From Phreatobacter sp. (lineage in GTDB: Bacteria > Pseudomonadota > Alphaproteobacteria > Rhizobiales > Phreatobacteraceae), in contig NZ_JAEULY010000009.1 in assembly GCF_016793595.1 (NCBI RefSeq), forward strand, positions 372,001-436,000: a stretch of 64,000 bases of DNA, in the 5' to 3' direction. The notes under the pieces were generated by a model. It did no database searches, was not told the origin of the DNA, and worked only from the letters and a program-made list of their open reading frames with translations. Numbering within the stretch: the first letter of the stretch is position 1; every line of letters begins with the position of its first letter. Shown here piece by piece: positions 52,396-62,657 of the stretch. The position numbers and the translations under genes are program-made.

Positions 52396-52758
52396 ATGCG
52401 CCGTCGCTTCGTTCTCGCTTCTCTTGCCGCTCTGGCCATGTCGGTGGCTGCCGGCGAGGCCTTCGCCCAGGCCCAGCAGAACTTCCGCCTGATCAACCGC
52501 ACCGGCCACCAGATCAACGAGGTCTATGTCAGCCCCTCGGCCAACGACCGCTGGGGCCGCGACATCCTCGGCGACGAGGTGATGCCGTCCGGCACCACGC
52601 GCAACATCCGCTTCCCGCGCTCGACGCAGGCCTGCATGTTCGACCTGCGCGTCGTCTATTCGGACGGCGAGCGCGGCGAAGTCCGCGAGATCAACCTGTG
52701 CGAGGTCTCCAACGTCACGGTGACCTGGAACGGTCGCTCGCGCTTCAGCGTCGACTGA
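52396..52758 (+). CDS. Secreted protein of unknown function
   Basis: The 120-residue protein has a signal peptide (MRRRFVLASLAALAMSVAAGEAFAQ, cleavage near residue 25). Its mature domain begins FRLINRTGHQINEVYVSPSANDRWGRDILGDEVMPSG and ends NLCEVSNVTVTWN. The same pattern is common in small periplasmic proteins of Hyphomicrobiales, some wrongly labelled as argininosuccinate lyase. Two cysteines may form a disulfide. I do not know its role. GGGAG precedes the start, and a strong terminator follows. Confidence 0.82.
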   Translation: MRRRFVLASLAALAMSVAAGEAFAQAQQNFRLINRTGHQINEVYVSPSANDRWGRDILGDEVMPSGTTRNIRFPRSTQACMFDLRVVYSDGERGEVREINLCEVSNVTVTWNGRSRFSVD

Positions 52759-52787
52759 CGCCCTCCTTCCTGCAGACCTCCACCTTC

Positions 52788-52815
52788 AGGCGGGCCTCGG
52801 GCCCGCCTTTTCTTT
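52788..52815 (+). terminator. Terminator of the secreted-protein gene
   Basis: A 9-base perfect stem (AGGCGGGCC with GGCCCGCCT, loop TCG) followed by TTTCTTTG lies 29 bases past the stop on the plus strand. Confidence 0.9.
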
Positions 52816-52842
52816 GTTCGCGGCTCGATTCCCGTCCCGAAA

Positions 52843-52871
52843 ACGAAAAAGGCGGGCCGAAGCCCGCCTTT
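52843..52871 (-). terminator. clpX terminator
   Basis: The stem AAAGGCGGGC with GCCCGCCTTT (loop of four) lies 25 bases past the clpX stop and is followed on the minus strand by TTTTTCG. Together with the plus-strand hairpin 30 bases away, it insulates the two convergent genes. Confidence 0.9.
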
Positions 52872-52895
52872 CAAAATCTGACGCAGCGATCCGGA

Positions 52896-54152
52896 TCAGG
52901 CGCTCTGCGCCTTCTCCTTCTCCGAATAGATGTAGAGCGGACGGGCCTTGCCCTGCACGACCTCTTCGGAGATCACGACCTCCTCGACGCCTTCGAGGCC
53001 CGGCAGGTCGTACATCGTGTCGAGCAGGATGCTCTCCATGATCGACCGGAGACCACGCGCGCCGGTCTTGCGCTCGATGGCCTTGCGGGAGACGGCGCCC
53101 AGCGCATCCTCGTGGAACGACAGATCGACGTTCTCCATCTCGAACAGGCGCTGATACTGCTTCACCAGCGCGTTCTTCGGCTCGGTAAGGATCTTCTTGA
53201 GCGCGGCCTCGTCGAGATCCTCCAGCGTCGCCAGAACCGGCAGGCGGCCGACGAATTCGGGGATGAGGCCGTACTTCAGCAGGTCCTCCGGCTCGACCGC
53301 GCGGAAGATCTCGCCGGTGCGGCGCTCTTCCGGAGCCCGCACCGTCGCGCCGAAGCCGATCGAGGTGCCCTGCCCCTTCTGCGAGATGATCTTCTCCAGC
53401 CCCGCGAAGGCGCCGCCGCAGATAAACAGGATGTTGGACGTGTCGACCTGCAGGAACTCCTGCTGGGGATGCTTCCTGCCGCCCTGCGGCGGCACGGAGG
53501 CGACCGTGCCCTCCATGATCTTCAGAAGGGCCTGCTGCACGCCCTCGCCCGACACGTCGCGGGTGATCGACGGGTTGTCGGACTTGCGCGAGATCTTGTC
53601 GATCTCGTCGATGTAGACGATGCCGCGCTGCGCCCGCTCGACATTGTAGTCGGAGGCCTGGAGCAGCTTCAGGATGATGTTCTCGACGTCCTCGCCGACA
53701 TAGCCGGCTTCGGTCAGCGTCGTCGCGTCCGCCATGGTGAAGGGCACGTCGAGGATCCGGGCAAGGGTCTGCGCGAGCAGCGTCTTGCCGGAACCGGTCG
53801 GGCCGATCAGCAGGATGTTCGACTTCGACAGCTCGACATCATTGTGCTTCGTCGCGTGGTTCAGCCGCTTGTAGTGGTTGTGCACCGCCACCGACAGCAC
53901 GCGCTTGGCGTGGAACTGGCCGATCACATAGTCGTCCAGAACCTTGCAGATTTCCTTCGGCGTCGGGATGCCGTCCTTGGACTTGACCAGCGAGGACTTG
54001 GACTCCTCCCGGATGATGTCCATGCAGAGTTCGACACACTCGTCGCAGATGAAGACCGTCGGTCCTGCGATGAGCTTGCGAACCTCATGCTGGCTCTTGC
54101 CGCAGAAGGAACAGTAGAGCGTGTTCTTCGCGTCGCTGCCGGCCTTGCTCAT
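52896..54152 (-). CDS. clpX: ATP-dependent Clp protease ATP-binding subunit ClpX
   Basis: ClpX unfolds proteins and feeds them to ClpP. The 418-residue protein has an N-terminal zinc finger with four cysteines ([13 protein letters not shown] and CDECVELC), Walker A in [15 protein letters not shown], Walker B in [10 protein letters not shown], the pore loop in GYVGEDVEN and sensor residues in [13 protein letters not shown]. It starts at 54152 behind GGAGAGA. In alphaproteobacteria ClpXP controls cell-cycle regulators such as CtrA. clpP lies 288 bases upstream on the same strand. Confidence 0.98.
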   Translation of the reverse strand: MSKAGSDAKNTLYCSFCGKSQHEVRKLIAGPTVFICDECVELCMDIIREESKSSLVKSKDGIPTPKEICKVLDDYVIGQFHAKRVLSVAVHNHYKRLNHATKHNDVELSKSNILLIGPTGSGKTLLAQTLARILDVPFTMADATTLTEAGYVGEDVENIILKLLQASDYNVERAQRGIVYIDEIDKISRKSDNPSITRDVSGEGVQQALLKIMEGTVASVPPQGGRKHPQQEFLQVDTSNILFICGGAFAGLEKIISQKGQGTSIGFGATVRAPEERRTGEIFRAVEPEDLLKYGLIPEFVGRLPVLATLEDLDEAALKKILTEPKNALVKQYQRLFEMENVDLSFHEDALGAVSRKAIERKTGARGLRSIMESILLDTMYDLPGLEGVEEVVISEEVVQGKARPLYIYSEKEKAQSA

Positions 54153-54440
54153 CGTCTCTCTCCAATGCGCCCCCGCCGAACCTGGCCTGGGCGACTGACT
54201 GGGTATTGGCCACAAGGGCCCTTCCCCGAGGTCTCGGCTCCCTCCTGGAACACAGTCGGCCGATTAGCCAAACATGGTGCTCCCCGCGGGATCAAGAAAG
54301 GATTAACGCTATTTGTCGCGCGCGGCCGCCATCTGGAAGGCGGCCACACGCCATCGTGAAGCCAGTCTATGCAAGGGTTGGGCCGCCGATGGTGTCCCAA
54401 ATGCGACACGTCGGCGACAACCACGCCCCCGCGGAGACCA

Positions 54441-55076
54441 TCAGCTCTTCGCAGCGTCCGGTTCCTCGGCGCGCTCCTCGATCACCTTGTCGATGAGGCC
54501 GAATTCCAGCGCTTTCTGGGCCGACATGAAATTGTCACGCTCCAGGGCGTCCTCGATCTCCTTCAGCGTCCGGCCGGTGTGCTTCACATAGACGCCGTTG
54601 AGCCGTGCCTTCAGTTCCTTGACCTCTTCGGCGTGGATCAGAATGTCGGTGACCTGGCCGCGATAGCCGCCTGAGGGCTGGTGCACCATGATCCGCGAAT
54701 TCGGCAGGGCGAAGCGCTGGCCCTTGGCGCCGGCGGTGAGCAGCAGCGAGCCCATCGAGGCGGCCTGGCCCATGCACAGGGTCGTGACCGGCGGCTTGAT
54801 GAACTGCATCGTGTCGTAGATCGACATGCCCGCCGTGACGACGCCGCCCGGCGAGTTGATGTACATGTTGATCTCCTTCTTCGGGTTCTCCGCCTCGAGG
54901 AACAGGAGCTGGGCGACGATCAGCGTCGCCATGGCGTCCTCGACCGGGCCCGACAGGAAGATGATCCGCTCCTTCAGGAGCCGCGAATAGATATCGTAGG
55001 ACCGCTCGCCGCGGTTGGTCTGCTCGACCACCATCGGGACCAGATAGTTCATCAGCGTGTCGTGCGGGTCTCTCAT
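54441..55076 (-). CDS. clpP: ATP-dependent Clp protease proteolytic subunit ClpP
   Basis: ClpP forms the tetradecameric serine-protease chamber. The 211-residue protein has the Ser nucleophile in [11 protein letters not shown], the catalytic His in [13 protein letters not shown] and the third member Asp in the following helix. It starts in the usual way with [35 protein letters not shown]. About 210 residues is typical. tig lies upstream, so the order tig-clpP-clpX-lon is conserved. Confidence 0.98.
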   Translation of the reverse strand: MRDPHDTLMNYLVPMVVEQTNRGERSYDIYSRLLKERIIFLSGPVEDAMATLIVAQLLFLEAENPKKEINMYINSPGGVVTAGMSIYDTMQFIKPPVTTLCMGQAASMGSLLLTAGAKGQRFALPNSRIMVHQPSGGYRGQVTDILIHAEEVKELKARLNGVYVKHTGRTLKEIEDALERDNFMSAQKALEFGLIDKVIEERAEEPDAAKS

Positions 55077-55187
55077 GGTCTCTGGTCCTCGTGGGGCGCG
55101 ATTCGCACCGAGTTTCGGCCGAATCTCTTTGACGCCATCCTAACGGCAATGCGCATGCACGGTGAATCCCGGTGGGTCCGGAACGGC

Positions 55188-55212
55188 GAAGGGCCGCTCG
55201 CGGCGGCCCTTC
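55188..55212 (-). terminator. Hairpin after tig
   Basis: A 10-base perfect stem (GAAGGGCCGC with GCGGCCCTTC, loop of five) lies 33 bases past the tig stop. The sequence after the stem has no T-run, so it may be a weak terminator or a stabilising hairpin between tig and clpP. Confidence 0.5.
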
Positions 55213-55245
55213 CCTCAATCAGGAATTGTCCGTTCGCGGCGCCGT

Positions 55246-56604
55246 TCAGGCGGCCTCATCGTCTTCGTTGTCCTTGAAGAGGTCGTCCTTGGAGACGGTC
55301 TTCTCGGTCACGTCGGCGAGTTCCAGAATGTAGTCCACGACCTTCTCCTCGAAGATCGGGGCGCGAAGCGAGGCAAGCGCCTGGGCGTTCTTGCGATAGT
55401 AGTCCCAGACCTGCTGCTCCTGCCCGGGGAACTGGCGCGCCCGCTCGACGACGGCGCGCGACACTTCCTCGTCGCTGACCTTGATCTGGGCCTTCTCGCC
55501 GATCTCCGCAAGGACCAGGCCGAGGCGCACACGCCGCTCGGCGATCTTGCGGTACTCGTCCTTGGATTTCTCCTCGGTCGTATCCTCGTCGGCGAAGGTC
55601 TTGCCGCGGCCTTCCATGTCCTGGGTGACCTGACGCCACACGCTGTCGAACTCCTGGTCGACGAGGGTCTGCGGCAGGTCGAAGGAATGGCGCTCGTCGA
55701 GCGCGTCGAGCAGCGAACGCTTCACCTTGCGGCGCGACGCGGCGACATACTCGCTCTTCAGACGGTCCGAGACAGCCGCGCGCAGCTTGGCAAGGTCCTC
55801 GAAGCCCACCATCTTGGCGAATTCCTCGTCGATGGCGCGCTCGCCCGGAGCCTCGATCGACTTCACGGTCACCGCGAACTCGGCATCCTTGCCGGCGAGG
55901 TTCTGAGCCATGTAGTTGGTCGGGAACTTGACCTTGACGGTCTTTTCCTCGCCGGCCTTGACGCCGACCAGCTGGTCCTCGAAGCCCGGGATGAACGACT
56001 TCGAACCGAGCTCGAGCTGGATGTCCTCGGCCGTGCCGCCGTCGAACTTCTCGCCGTCGATCGTTCCGACGAAACCGATCGTCAGACGGTCGCCGTCCTC
56101 GGCCTTCGCGCCGTCGGCCTTGGCCTCGAACGGGCGGTTCTGCTTGGCCATGGTCTCGAGCATCGACTGGATGTCGGCGTCGGACGGCTCGACAACCGGC
56201 TTCTCGACCTTGATGCCCTTGAAATCGGCGAGCTGGATGGTCGGCAGCACCTCGAAGGCGACCGTATAGTCGAGGTCGGCCTGACCGTCGAACACGGCCT
56301 TGGCGTCCGCCTCTGCCTCGGGCAGCTTCACCGAGGGCTCCTGCGCCAGCTTGAAGCCATTGTCCTCGACGATCTTCTGGTTGGCCTCGCCGACCAGCGC
56401 CTCGATGGTCTCGGCCAGCACGGCCTTGCCGTAGAGCTTCTTCAGGTGCGCGGTCGGCACCTTGCCGGGACGGAAACCGTTGATGTTGACGCGGCCCTTG
56501 AGGTCGTCGAGCCGCGCGGCGGCGCGCTCGGCAAGGTCGGTCACGGGAACCACCACGCGAAACTCGCGCTTCAGACCTTCGGACAGGGTGGCGGTCACCT
56601 GCAT
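55246..56604 (-). CDS. tig: Trigger factor
   Basis: Trigger factor binds the ribosome exit tunnel and folds nascent chains. The 452-residue protein starts MQVTATLSEGLKREFRVVVPV, includes the ribosome-binding loop GFRPGKVP, and has an FKBP-like PPIase domain (GDRLTIGFVGTIDGEKFDGG, GSKSFIPGFEDQLVGVKAGEEKTVKVKFP). A helical C-terminal chaperone domain follows, with an acidic Asp/Glu/Ala tail. The start at 56604 avoids a longer frame that runs through tRNA-Leu. Confidence 0.97.
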   Translation of the reverse strand: MQVTATLSEGLKREFRVVVPVTDLAERAAARLDDLKGRVNINGFRPGKVPTAHLKKLYGKAVLAETIEALVGEANQKIVEDNGFKLAQEPSVKLPEAEADAKAVFDGQADLDYTVAFEVLPTIQLADFKGIKVEKPVVEPSDADIQSMLETMAKQNRPFEAKADGAKAEDGDRLTIGFVGTIDGEKFDGGTAEDIQLELGSKSFIPGFEDQLVGVKAGEEKTVKVKFPTNYMAQNLAGKDAEFAVTVKSIEAPGERAIDEEFAKMVGFEDLAKLRAAVSDRLKSEYVAASRRKVKRSLLDALDERHSFDLPQTLVDQEFDSVWRQVTQDMEGRGKTFADEDTTEEKSKDEYRKIAERRVRLGLVLAEIGEKAQIKVSDEEVSRAVVERARQFPGQEQQVWDYYRKNAQALASLRAPIFEEKVVDYILELADVTEKTVSKDDLFKDNEDDEAA

Positions 56605-56648
56605 GACTTGGATTCTTTCGTGTTCGTGTCCGGATCGGCCGGGCAGGC

Positions 56649-56733
56649 TGGTGCGGGCGGAGGGACTTGAACCCCCACGACTTTCGCCACGGGAACCTAA
56701 ATCCCGCGTGTCTACCAATTCCACCACGCCCGC
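56649..56733 (-). tRNA. tRNA-Leu (UAG)
   Basis: An 85-base tRNA on the minus strand has acceptor GCGGGCG/CGCCCGC, the D arm with GTGGTGGAATTGGTAGACAC, an anticodon stem CGGGA/TCCCG around loop TTTAGGT (anticodon TAG), a long variable arm (GTGGCGAAAGTCGTG) as in class II tRNAs, and the T loop GGTTCAAGTCC. CCA is encoded. The tig gene starts 45 bases downstream. Confidence 0.97.
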
Positions 56734-56855
56734 CGAGGGCCGCTCGAAATAGCTTCTCGCCCCGGTGGATGCAAGTCACCCTCCGGGCGCGGCCTCATAA
56801 CACCGCCATTCCGCCATTGCATCAAGAAAATGACGGCTGGCGCTGCGCTATTCGG

Positions 56856-57002
56856 TCATATGCGGGCGAAGAGCCCGATCCAGACCATCACCACGGTGCC
56901 GATGGCGGCGCTGAGCACGAAGGCGGCCTGTCCATGCGGCAAGAGCCCGAATTGGGACGCCGCCATCAATCCTGCAACGGCGAGAAGCACGAGTTTGATC
57001 AT
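56856..57002 (-). CDS. Small membrane protein
   Basis: This 48-residue protein reads MIKLVLLAVAGLMAASQFG, a short turn, then AAFVLSAAIGTVVMVWIGLFARI, giving two hydrophobic helices. GGAG precedes the ATG by about seven bases. The upstream in-frame extension to 57053 is polar and unlikely. It is divergent from the multicopper oxidase-like gene. The function is unknown; small proteins like this are common near tRNA genes and often poorly conserved. Confidence 0.55.
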   Translation of the reverse strand: MIKLVLLAVAGLMAASQFGLLPHGQAAFVLSAAIGTVVMVWIGLFARI

Positions 57003-57121
57003 GGGTCGTCTCCAGCGGAAAACCTGAAGCCCGCCAGTCAAGCGTCGTGCCATCCCGAAACGGGACGGGGTTTCCCGCCCGTGTTAGGGACTGAATGCAC
57101 TGGAAAGACCGTCCGACCGTC

Positions 57122-58405
57122 ATGTCCCTGCCCCTTCGCCTCGACCGCCGCACCCTCCTGTCCGGGCTCGCGCTGGCGGTCCCCGTCACCATGATCGGAG
57201 CGCCGAGGGTCCGTGCCCAGCCGCATCCGGCATCGATCCGGGCACAAAGGCTGGAGCCGGGACCGGACAGATCGCTGCTCTCCTATGATGCGGCCGGCAT
57301 TCCACCCGTCCTGCGCGCGCGACGCGGGGAAGCGTTCTCCGTCCGCCTCGCCAACAACCTTGCCGAGGCAACCTCTCTTCATTGGCACGGCCTGCGGCTG
57401 CCAGCCGCCTCTTCCGACACGTTCGCGCCTTCTCCCCTTGCCGCCGGCGCCACGGCTGATCTCACCATCACGCCCCGCGATGCCGGCGCGTTCCTCTATC
57501 ACCCGGGCCTTGTCGCAGACGGCCCGCGCCAGATGCGCGACGGGCTCGGCGGAATCCTCCTCGTCGATCATCCCGCCCCGCCCGCTGACACCCGCGAAAT
57601 CGTCCTGCATCTGGCGGAAACCGCGCCGCGGGAAGGCGCGCCGCACCGCATTCTGGTCAATGGCCGCCCGGAACTCGCGCTTCAGGCGAGAGCCGGCGAG
57701 CGTCTTTGGCTTCGCCTTGCCAACGCCACCCCGCACAGGCTCATCCAGTTCGCTGCGCCGGATCAGGCGCTGACGCTGGTGGCGCTCGACAGCCAGCCCT
57801 GCGAGCCCTTCCGCCTCGACGGCGGACGCCTCGTGCTCGGCCCCGGCCAGCGCGCCGAGACGATGTGGGACGTGACCGGTCCGCCCGGCACATCGGTCCC
57901 GATCAGCCTCGCACAGCTCGGCGGCGGCTCGCTGGCCGGCGCGCTCGCCATAGCCAATGAGGCGCCAACACGCGGGGAGGCCCTGCCGCCGCCGGAGCCC
58001 CTCCCCGCCAATCCGCTGCCACAGACCCTCGACTTTCGCCGCGCCCAGCGGCTGGACCTCGCGCTTCAGGACGGACCCGGCGGCGAACTCCTGTTCGGCG
58101 GCCGCGCCGACACGACACCGGCCGCATCGCCCGCCTTCCGCGCCCGCCGCGGCTCCGTGGTCATGGTCGCGCTGAAGAACGAGACAGATCGCTTCTGCGC
58201 CGTCCACTGGCACGGCCACCCAGCCCGGCTGCTCGACAATATGGATGACGGCTGGAAACCCTTCTTCATCGATACGGTGATCTGCCCGCCGCGCTCGACC
58301 AACCGCATCGCCTTCCTTGCCGAGACGCCGGGCCGCTGGCGGGTGACCTGTCAGGCGATCAATGCCGAGCCGGGGCCGCGCATGATCTGGTTCGAGGTCA
58401 GCTGA
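57122..58405 (+). CDS. Multicopper-oxidase-like protein with degenerate copper sites
   Basis: The 427-residue protein starts with a likely Tat signal (LDRRTLLSGLALAVPVTMIGAPRVRAQ). Cupredoxin-like domains follow, beginning FSVRLANNLAEATSLHWHGLRLP. In a true multicopper oxidase four motifs bind copper: HxHG, HxH, HxxHxH and HCHxxxHxxxM. Here the first is intact (HWHG), the second is YHPG, which has a single His, the third is VHWHGHPARL, and the last position reads VTCQAINAEPGPRM with no HCH. The enzyme is therefore unlikely to oxidise substrates like laccase. It may be a structural relative such as FtsP/SufI. It ends eight bases into the convergent nnrDE gene. Confidence 0.72.
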   Translation: MSLPLRLDRRTLLSGLALAVPVTMIGAPRVRAQPHPASIRAQRLEPGPDRSLLSYDAAGIPPVLRARRGEAFSVRLANNLAEATSLHWHGLRLPAASSDTFAPSPLAAGATADLTITPRDAGAFLYHPGLVADGPRQMRDGLGGILLVDHPAPPADTREIVLHLAETAPREGAPHRILVNGRPELALQARAGERLWLRLANATPHRLIQFAAPDQALTLVALDSQPCEPFRLDGGRLVLGPGQRAETMWDVTGPPGTSVPISLAQLGGGSLAGALAIANEAPTRGEALPPPEPLPANPLPQTLDFRRAQRLDLALQDGPGGELLFGGRADTTPAASPAFRARRGSVVMVALKNETDRFCAVHWHGHPARLLDNMDDGWKPFFIDTVICPPRSTNRIAFLAETPGRWRVTCQAINAEPGPRMIWFEVS

Positions 58406-59882
58406 CCTTGCTAATATCCAGGAGATTCGCCCACACACCCGGCAGCCTCTCCGGCAAATCCTCCGCGATGAGGCCAATGCCGGCCGCCCTGCCCGCCTCG
58501 CCATGCATCCAGACACCTGCGCTCGCCGCCTCGAAGGTCGGCATGCCCTGCGCCAGCAGGCCAGCGATGATCCCCGCCAGTACGTCGCCCGAGCCCGCCG
58601 TCGCGAGCCAGGGCGGCGCGTTGGCGGCGATGGAGGCCCGCCCGCCCGGAGTGGCCACCACCGTATCCGCGCCTTTCAGCACCACGGTCGCGCCCGAGAG
58701 CTCGGCCGCCCGGCGCGCATGGTCGAGCTTTGACTCGTCCCCCACCCCGCCGAACAGCCGGGCGAACTCGCCGGTATGCGGGGTCATGACCACCGGTCGC
58801 TCCGGCCAGAGCCGAATCCCGGAGAACAACTGCCCCGGGCCATCGGCAAAGCTCGTCAGGGCATCGGCGTCCAGCACCACGGACGCACCGCTCGCCAGCG
58901 CCTCGGCGACCAGCGCGCGCGTCTCGCCCCCGACGCCGAGGCCCGGCCCGAGGCAGACGGCGTTGCGTCGCCGGTCGGCGAGAATCTCCGCAAGGCCCGG
59001 CGCTCCCTCCATCCGCTGGAGCATGATCGCGGTCAGATGCGCGGCATTGACCTGCAATGCCTCCGGGGGCGAGGCGAGCGTCACCAGTCCGGCGCCGCCC
59101 CGCAGCGCCCCGCGCGCGGCGAGCCGCGCCGCTCCCGTCGCGGTCATGCCGCCGGAGACGACCACCGCATGGCCGCGACCGTATTTATGACCCTCGGCGC
59201 GGGGAAACGGCAGAAGCCCCTGCCAGAGCGCCGGTTCGTTGGCGAAGACGCGCGCGCCGGTCCTCGCGACCGCCTCGTCGGAGATGCCGATATCGGCGGT
59301 CCGCAGCGTGCCGCAATGGAGCCGGCCCGGCAGCAGGAGATGACCCGGCTTGCGCCGGCAGAAGGTCACGGTCTCATGCGCCCGCACCGCGATGCCGCGC
59401 ACGGCGCCCGTACGCCCGTCGATCCCTGAGGGAATGTCGACGGCGACGATCCGCCGGCCCGCTTCGTTCAGCGCCGCGATGACGGTCGCCTCCGCGCCGG
59501 CAATGTCGCGCCCGAGGCCCGCTCCGTAGAGCGCATCGACCACGATATCGGGCTCCCCCGCGCGCCAGTCGGCCAAGGGCGTCACCGGACCGCCCCACTG
59601 TCCGGCCGCCCGCGCCGCATCGCCCGCGCGCGGCGGATCGCTCGCGGCGACCGCGATGCGAAATCCTCTTTGCCGCAGCACGCGCGCGGCGACATAGCCG
59701 TCGCCGCCATTATTGCCGGGCCCGCAGAGCACGGCGACGCGTCCGCCGAACGGCGCGAGCCGCGCGACGGCATCCGCCACCGCGATGCCAGCCCGCTCCA
59801 TCAGCACGTGCCCCGGCGTGCCGGCGGCGATGGTCAGGCGGTCGGCTTCGGCCATTTCAGCGGGTGTCAGCAATTCGAGCAT
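58398..59882 (-). CDS. Bifunctional NAD(P)H-hydrate epimerase / ADP-dependent dehydratase
   Basis: This enzyme repairs damaged NAD(P)HX to NAD(P)H. The 494-residue protein has an N-terminal YjeF_N epimerase domain (about residues 1-210) with GPGNNGGDGYVAARVLRQ and VDIPSGIDG. The C-terminal ribokinase-like dehydratase domain has KYGRGHAVVVSGG, GPGLG, MTPHTGEFARLFG, VLKGADTVVATPGG and the ADP site TAGSGDVLAGIIAGLLAQG. I start at MLELLTPAEMAEADRL (59882); an earlier TTG is possible but less likely. In alphaproteobacteria it often lies beside glnB-glnA, as here. Confidence 0.95.
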   Translation of the reverse strand: MLELLTPAEMAEADRLTIAAGTPGHVLMERAGIAVADAVARLAPFGGRVAVLCGPGNNGGDGYVAARVLRQRGFRIAVAASDPPRAGDAARAAGQWGGPVTPLADWRAGEPDIVVDALYGAGLGRDIAGAEATVIAALNEAGRRIVAVDIPSGIDGRTGAVRGIAVRAHETVTFCRRKPGHLLLPGRLHCGTLRTADIGISDEAVARTGARVFANEPALWQGLLPFPRAEGHKYGRGHAVVVSGGMTATGAARLAARGALRGGAGLVTLASPPEALQVNAAHLTAIMLQRMEGAPGLAEILADRRRNAVCLGPGLGVGGETRALVAEALASGASVVLDADALTSFADGPGQLFSGIRLWPERPVVMTPHTGEFARLFGGVGDESKLDHARRAAELSGATVVLKGADTVVATPGGRASIAANAPPWLATAGSGDVLAGIIAGLLAQGMPTFEAASAGVWMHGEAGRAAGIGLIAEDLPERLPGVWANLLDISKVS

Positions 59883-60577
<695 letters not shown>

Positions 60578-60639
60578 CCTTGAGTTCCGGCGGGCTCTCC
60601 CGCCAGTGAAGCGAACGTGCAAACCAACGAGGAAGCACT

Positions 60640-62049
60640 ATGACGACTGCCAAGGATGTCCTGAAAATGATCAAGGAGAACGACGTGAAGTACGTCGATC
60701 TCCGCTTCACCGACCCGCGGGGCAAGTGGCAGCACGTCACCTTCGACATCACCATGATCGACGAGGAGATCTTCGCCGAGGGCACGATGTTCGACGGCTC
60801 GTCCATCGCGGGCTGGAAGGCGATCAACGAGTCCGACATGCTGCTCATGCTCGACCCGTCGACCGCCCAGATCGACCCGTTCTTCGCCGAGACGACGCTG
60901 TCGATCGTCTGCGACATTCTCGAGCCCTCGACCGGCGAGCCCTACAACCGCGACCCGCGCGGCATCGCCAAGAAGGCCGAGGCCTACCTCAAGTCGACCA
61001 AGATCGGTGACACCATCTTCGTCGGCCCGGAAGCCGAGTTCTTCGTGTTCGACGACGTGAAGTTCTCCGCCGAGCCCTACCACACCGGCTTCAAGGTCGA
61101 TTCCTCGGAACTGCCGATCAACTCCTACACGGACTACGAAGGCGGCAATCTCGGCCACCGCGTCCGCACCAAGGGTGGCTATTTCCCGGTTCCGCCGATC
61201 GACTCGCTGCAGGACATGCGCGGCGAGATGCTCGCCTCCATGGCCAAGATGGGCGTGAAGGTCGAGAAGCACCACCATGAGGTCGCTTCCGCCCAGCACG
61301 AGCTCGGCATGAAATTCGACACGCTGACCTACATGGCCGACCAGATGCAGATCTATAAGTACTGCATCCATCAGGTCGCCAACATCTACGGCAAGTCGGC
61401 CACCTTCATGCCGAAGCCGGTCTTCGGCGACAACGGCTCGGGCATGCACGTGCACCAGTCGATCTGGAAGGGCGGCAAGCCGCTGTTCGCCGGCAACAAA
61501 TATGCCGATCTGAGCCAAGAGTGCCTCTGGTACATCGGCGGCATCATCAAGCACGCCAAGTCGCTGAACGCCTTCACCAACCCGTCGACCAATTCCTACA
61601 AGCGTCTGGTCCCGGGCTACGAGGCTCCGGTGCTGCTGGCCTACTCGGCCCGCAACCGCTCGGCGTCGTGCCGTATTCCGTGGACGAACAACCCGAAGGC
61701 CAAGCGCGTCGAGGTCCGCTTCCCCGACCCGACCGCCAATCCCTATCTCGCCTTCGCGGCGATGCTGATGGCCGGCATCGACGGCATCACCAACAAGATC
61801 GATCCGGGCTCGGCCATGGACAAGGATCTCTATGACCTCCCGCCGAAGGAGCTCAAGAAGATCCCGACCGTCTGCGGCAGCCTGCGCGAAGCTCTCCAGA
61901 GCCTCGACAAGGATCGCGCCTACCTGAAGGCTGGTGGCGTGTTCAACGACGACTTCATCGACAGCTACATCGAGCTGAAGATGACCGAGGTGATGCGCTT
62001 CGAGATGAGCCCGCACCCGATCGAGTACGACATGTACTACTCGGTCTGA
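60640..62049 (+). CDS. glnA: Glutamine synthetase, type I
   Basis: GlnA makes glutamine from glutamate, ammonia and ATP. The 469-residue protein has the family core: [71 protein letters not shown] and [10 protein letters not shown]. The adenylylation Tyr at residue 398 lies in [10 protein letters not shown], so activity should be controlled by GlnE. GAGGAAGC precedes the start. A strong terminator lies about 100 bases downstream. Confidence 0.98.
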   Translation: MTTAKDVLKMIKENDVKYVDLRFTDPRGKWQHVTFDITMIDEEIFAEGTMFDGSSIAGWKAINESDMLLMLDPSTAQIDPFFAETTLSIVCDILEPSTGEPYNRDPRGIAKKAEAYLKSTKIGDTIFVGPEAEFFVFDDVKFSAEPYHTGFKVDSSELPINSYTDYEGGNLGHRVRTKGGYFPVPPIDSLQDMRGEMLASMAKMGVKVEKHHHEVASAQHELGMKFDTLTYMADQMQIYKYCIHQVANIYGKSATFMPKPVFGDNGSGMHVHQSIWKGGKPLFAGNKYADLSQECLWYIGGIIKHAKSLNAFTNPSTNSYKRLVPGYEAPVLLAYSARNRSASCRIPWTNNPKAKRVEVRFPDPTANPYLAFAAMLMAGIDGITNKIDPGSAMDKDLYDLPPKELKKIPTVCGSLREALQSLDKDRAYLKAGGVFNDDFIDSYIELKMTEVMRFEMSPHPIEYDMYYSV

Positions 62050-62056
62050 TCCGGAC

Positions 62057-62082
62057 GGGGCGGACCGGACATGGTCCGCCCC
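62057..62082 (+). terminator. First hairpin after glnA
   Basis: A 10-base perfect stem (GGGGCGGACC with GGTCCGCCCC, loop of six) lies seven bases past the glnA stop. It lacks a T-run, so it is probably a stabilising or weak terminating hairpin. Confidence 0.5.
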
Positions 62083-62150
62083 TACTCCCGGCTCCTGGCC
62101 AGGAATTCAGACTTCCTCCCAACCGCGTGGCAATGCGCGGTCACCTTCGG

Positions 62151-62176
62151 AACGGGCGCTTCGGCGCCCGTTTTTC
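62151..62176 (+). terminator. glnA operon terminator
   Basis: The stem AACGGGCGC with GCGCCCGTT has the very stable C-TTCG-G loop, and TTTTTCTG covers its 3' side and the bases after it. It lies about 100 bases past glnA and is the main terminator for glnB-glnA. On the minus strand it also follows the small gene at 62219. Confidence 0.92.
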
Positions 62177-62218
62177 TGTCCGCTGTTCGGGATCTGCGAG
62201 AACGCGCCAGTCAGGCGC

Positions 62219-62431
62219 TCACAACACCAGGAAGGCCGCCGCCAGCGCGCCGGTGATCGCCCACGCACCGATGCGGCCGAGCGTCCAGGACGGGTCCTTC
62301 TCGTCACCTGGAAGGACAAGCCCCGTTTCTTCCGGGTCGATGCAGCCGAGGGCGATTCCCGCCCGCTCAGCGGCCCGCATGAGCTTTGCCATGTCGGCTT
62401 CGACAGTGGCCAGTCCGAGCACTCGGTCCAT
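62219..62431 (-). CDS. Small protein with C-terminal membrane helix
   Basis: The 70-residue protein reads MDRVLGLATVEADMAKLMRAAERAGIALGCIDPEETGLVLPGDEKDPSWTLGRIGAWAITGALAAAFLVL: a soluble helical part and one C-terminal hydrophobic helix, so it could be tail-anchored. GGAG lies seven bases before the ATG. I do not recognise a family. A longer frame upstream lacks a ribosome site. It is divergent from phoX, and the glnA terminator lies beyond its stop. Confidence 0.55.
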   Translation of the reverse strand: MDRVLGLATVEADMAKLMRAAERAGIALGCIDPEETGLVLPGDEKDPSWTLGRIGAWAITGALAAAFLVL

Positions 62432-62616
62432 CACGCAACTCCGAACGCCTTGGCTCCCTAAGGTCCGGATGCTAGGCGCCATCCCGTAAACGATGCCTTT
62501 AAGTTTCGACAAATCCGGACCATGTCGTCGCCGTGCCGGCGATTGAGCGGCGCTGTGGCATTTCGGTTTCACTTGATGCGCGAGGGTCGTATTTCACCGG
62601 CCTGTCGCAATCGACC

Positions 62617-62634
62617 GGCTAGGGCTAGGGCTAG
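62617..62634. repeat. Three tandem GGCTAG hexamers
   Basis: GGCTAG occurs three times in a row 23 bases before the phoX start. It is probably slippage-generated; no known regulator site matches. It replaces the region where a ribosome site would be expected. Confidence 0.6.
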
Positions 62635-62657
62635 GCTTTCGCAAACGGACGCCCGCC

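Noticed and set aside
62432..62657. Pho box upstream of phoX
   Set aside because: Only isolated CTGTC-like half-sites are present, not two direct repeats at the right spacing.
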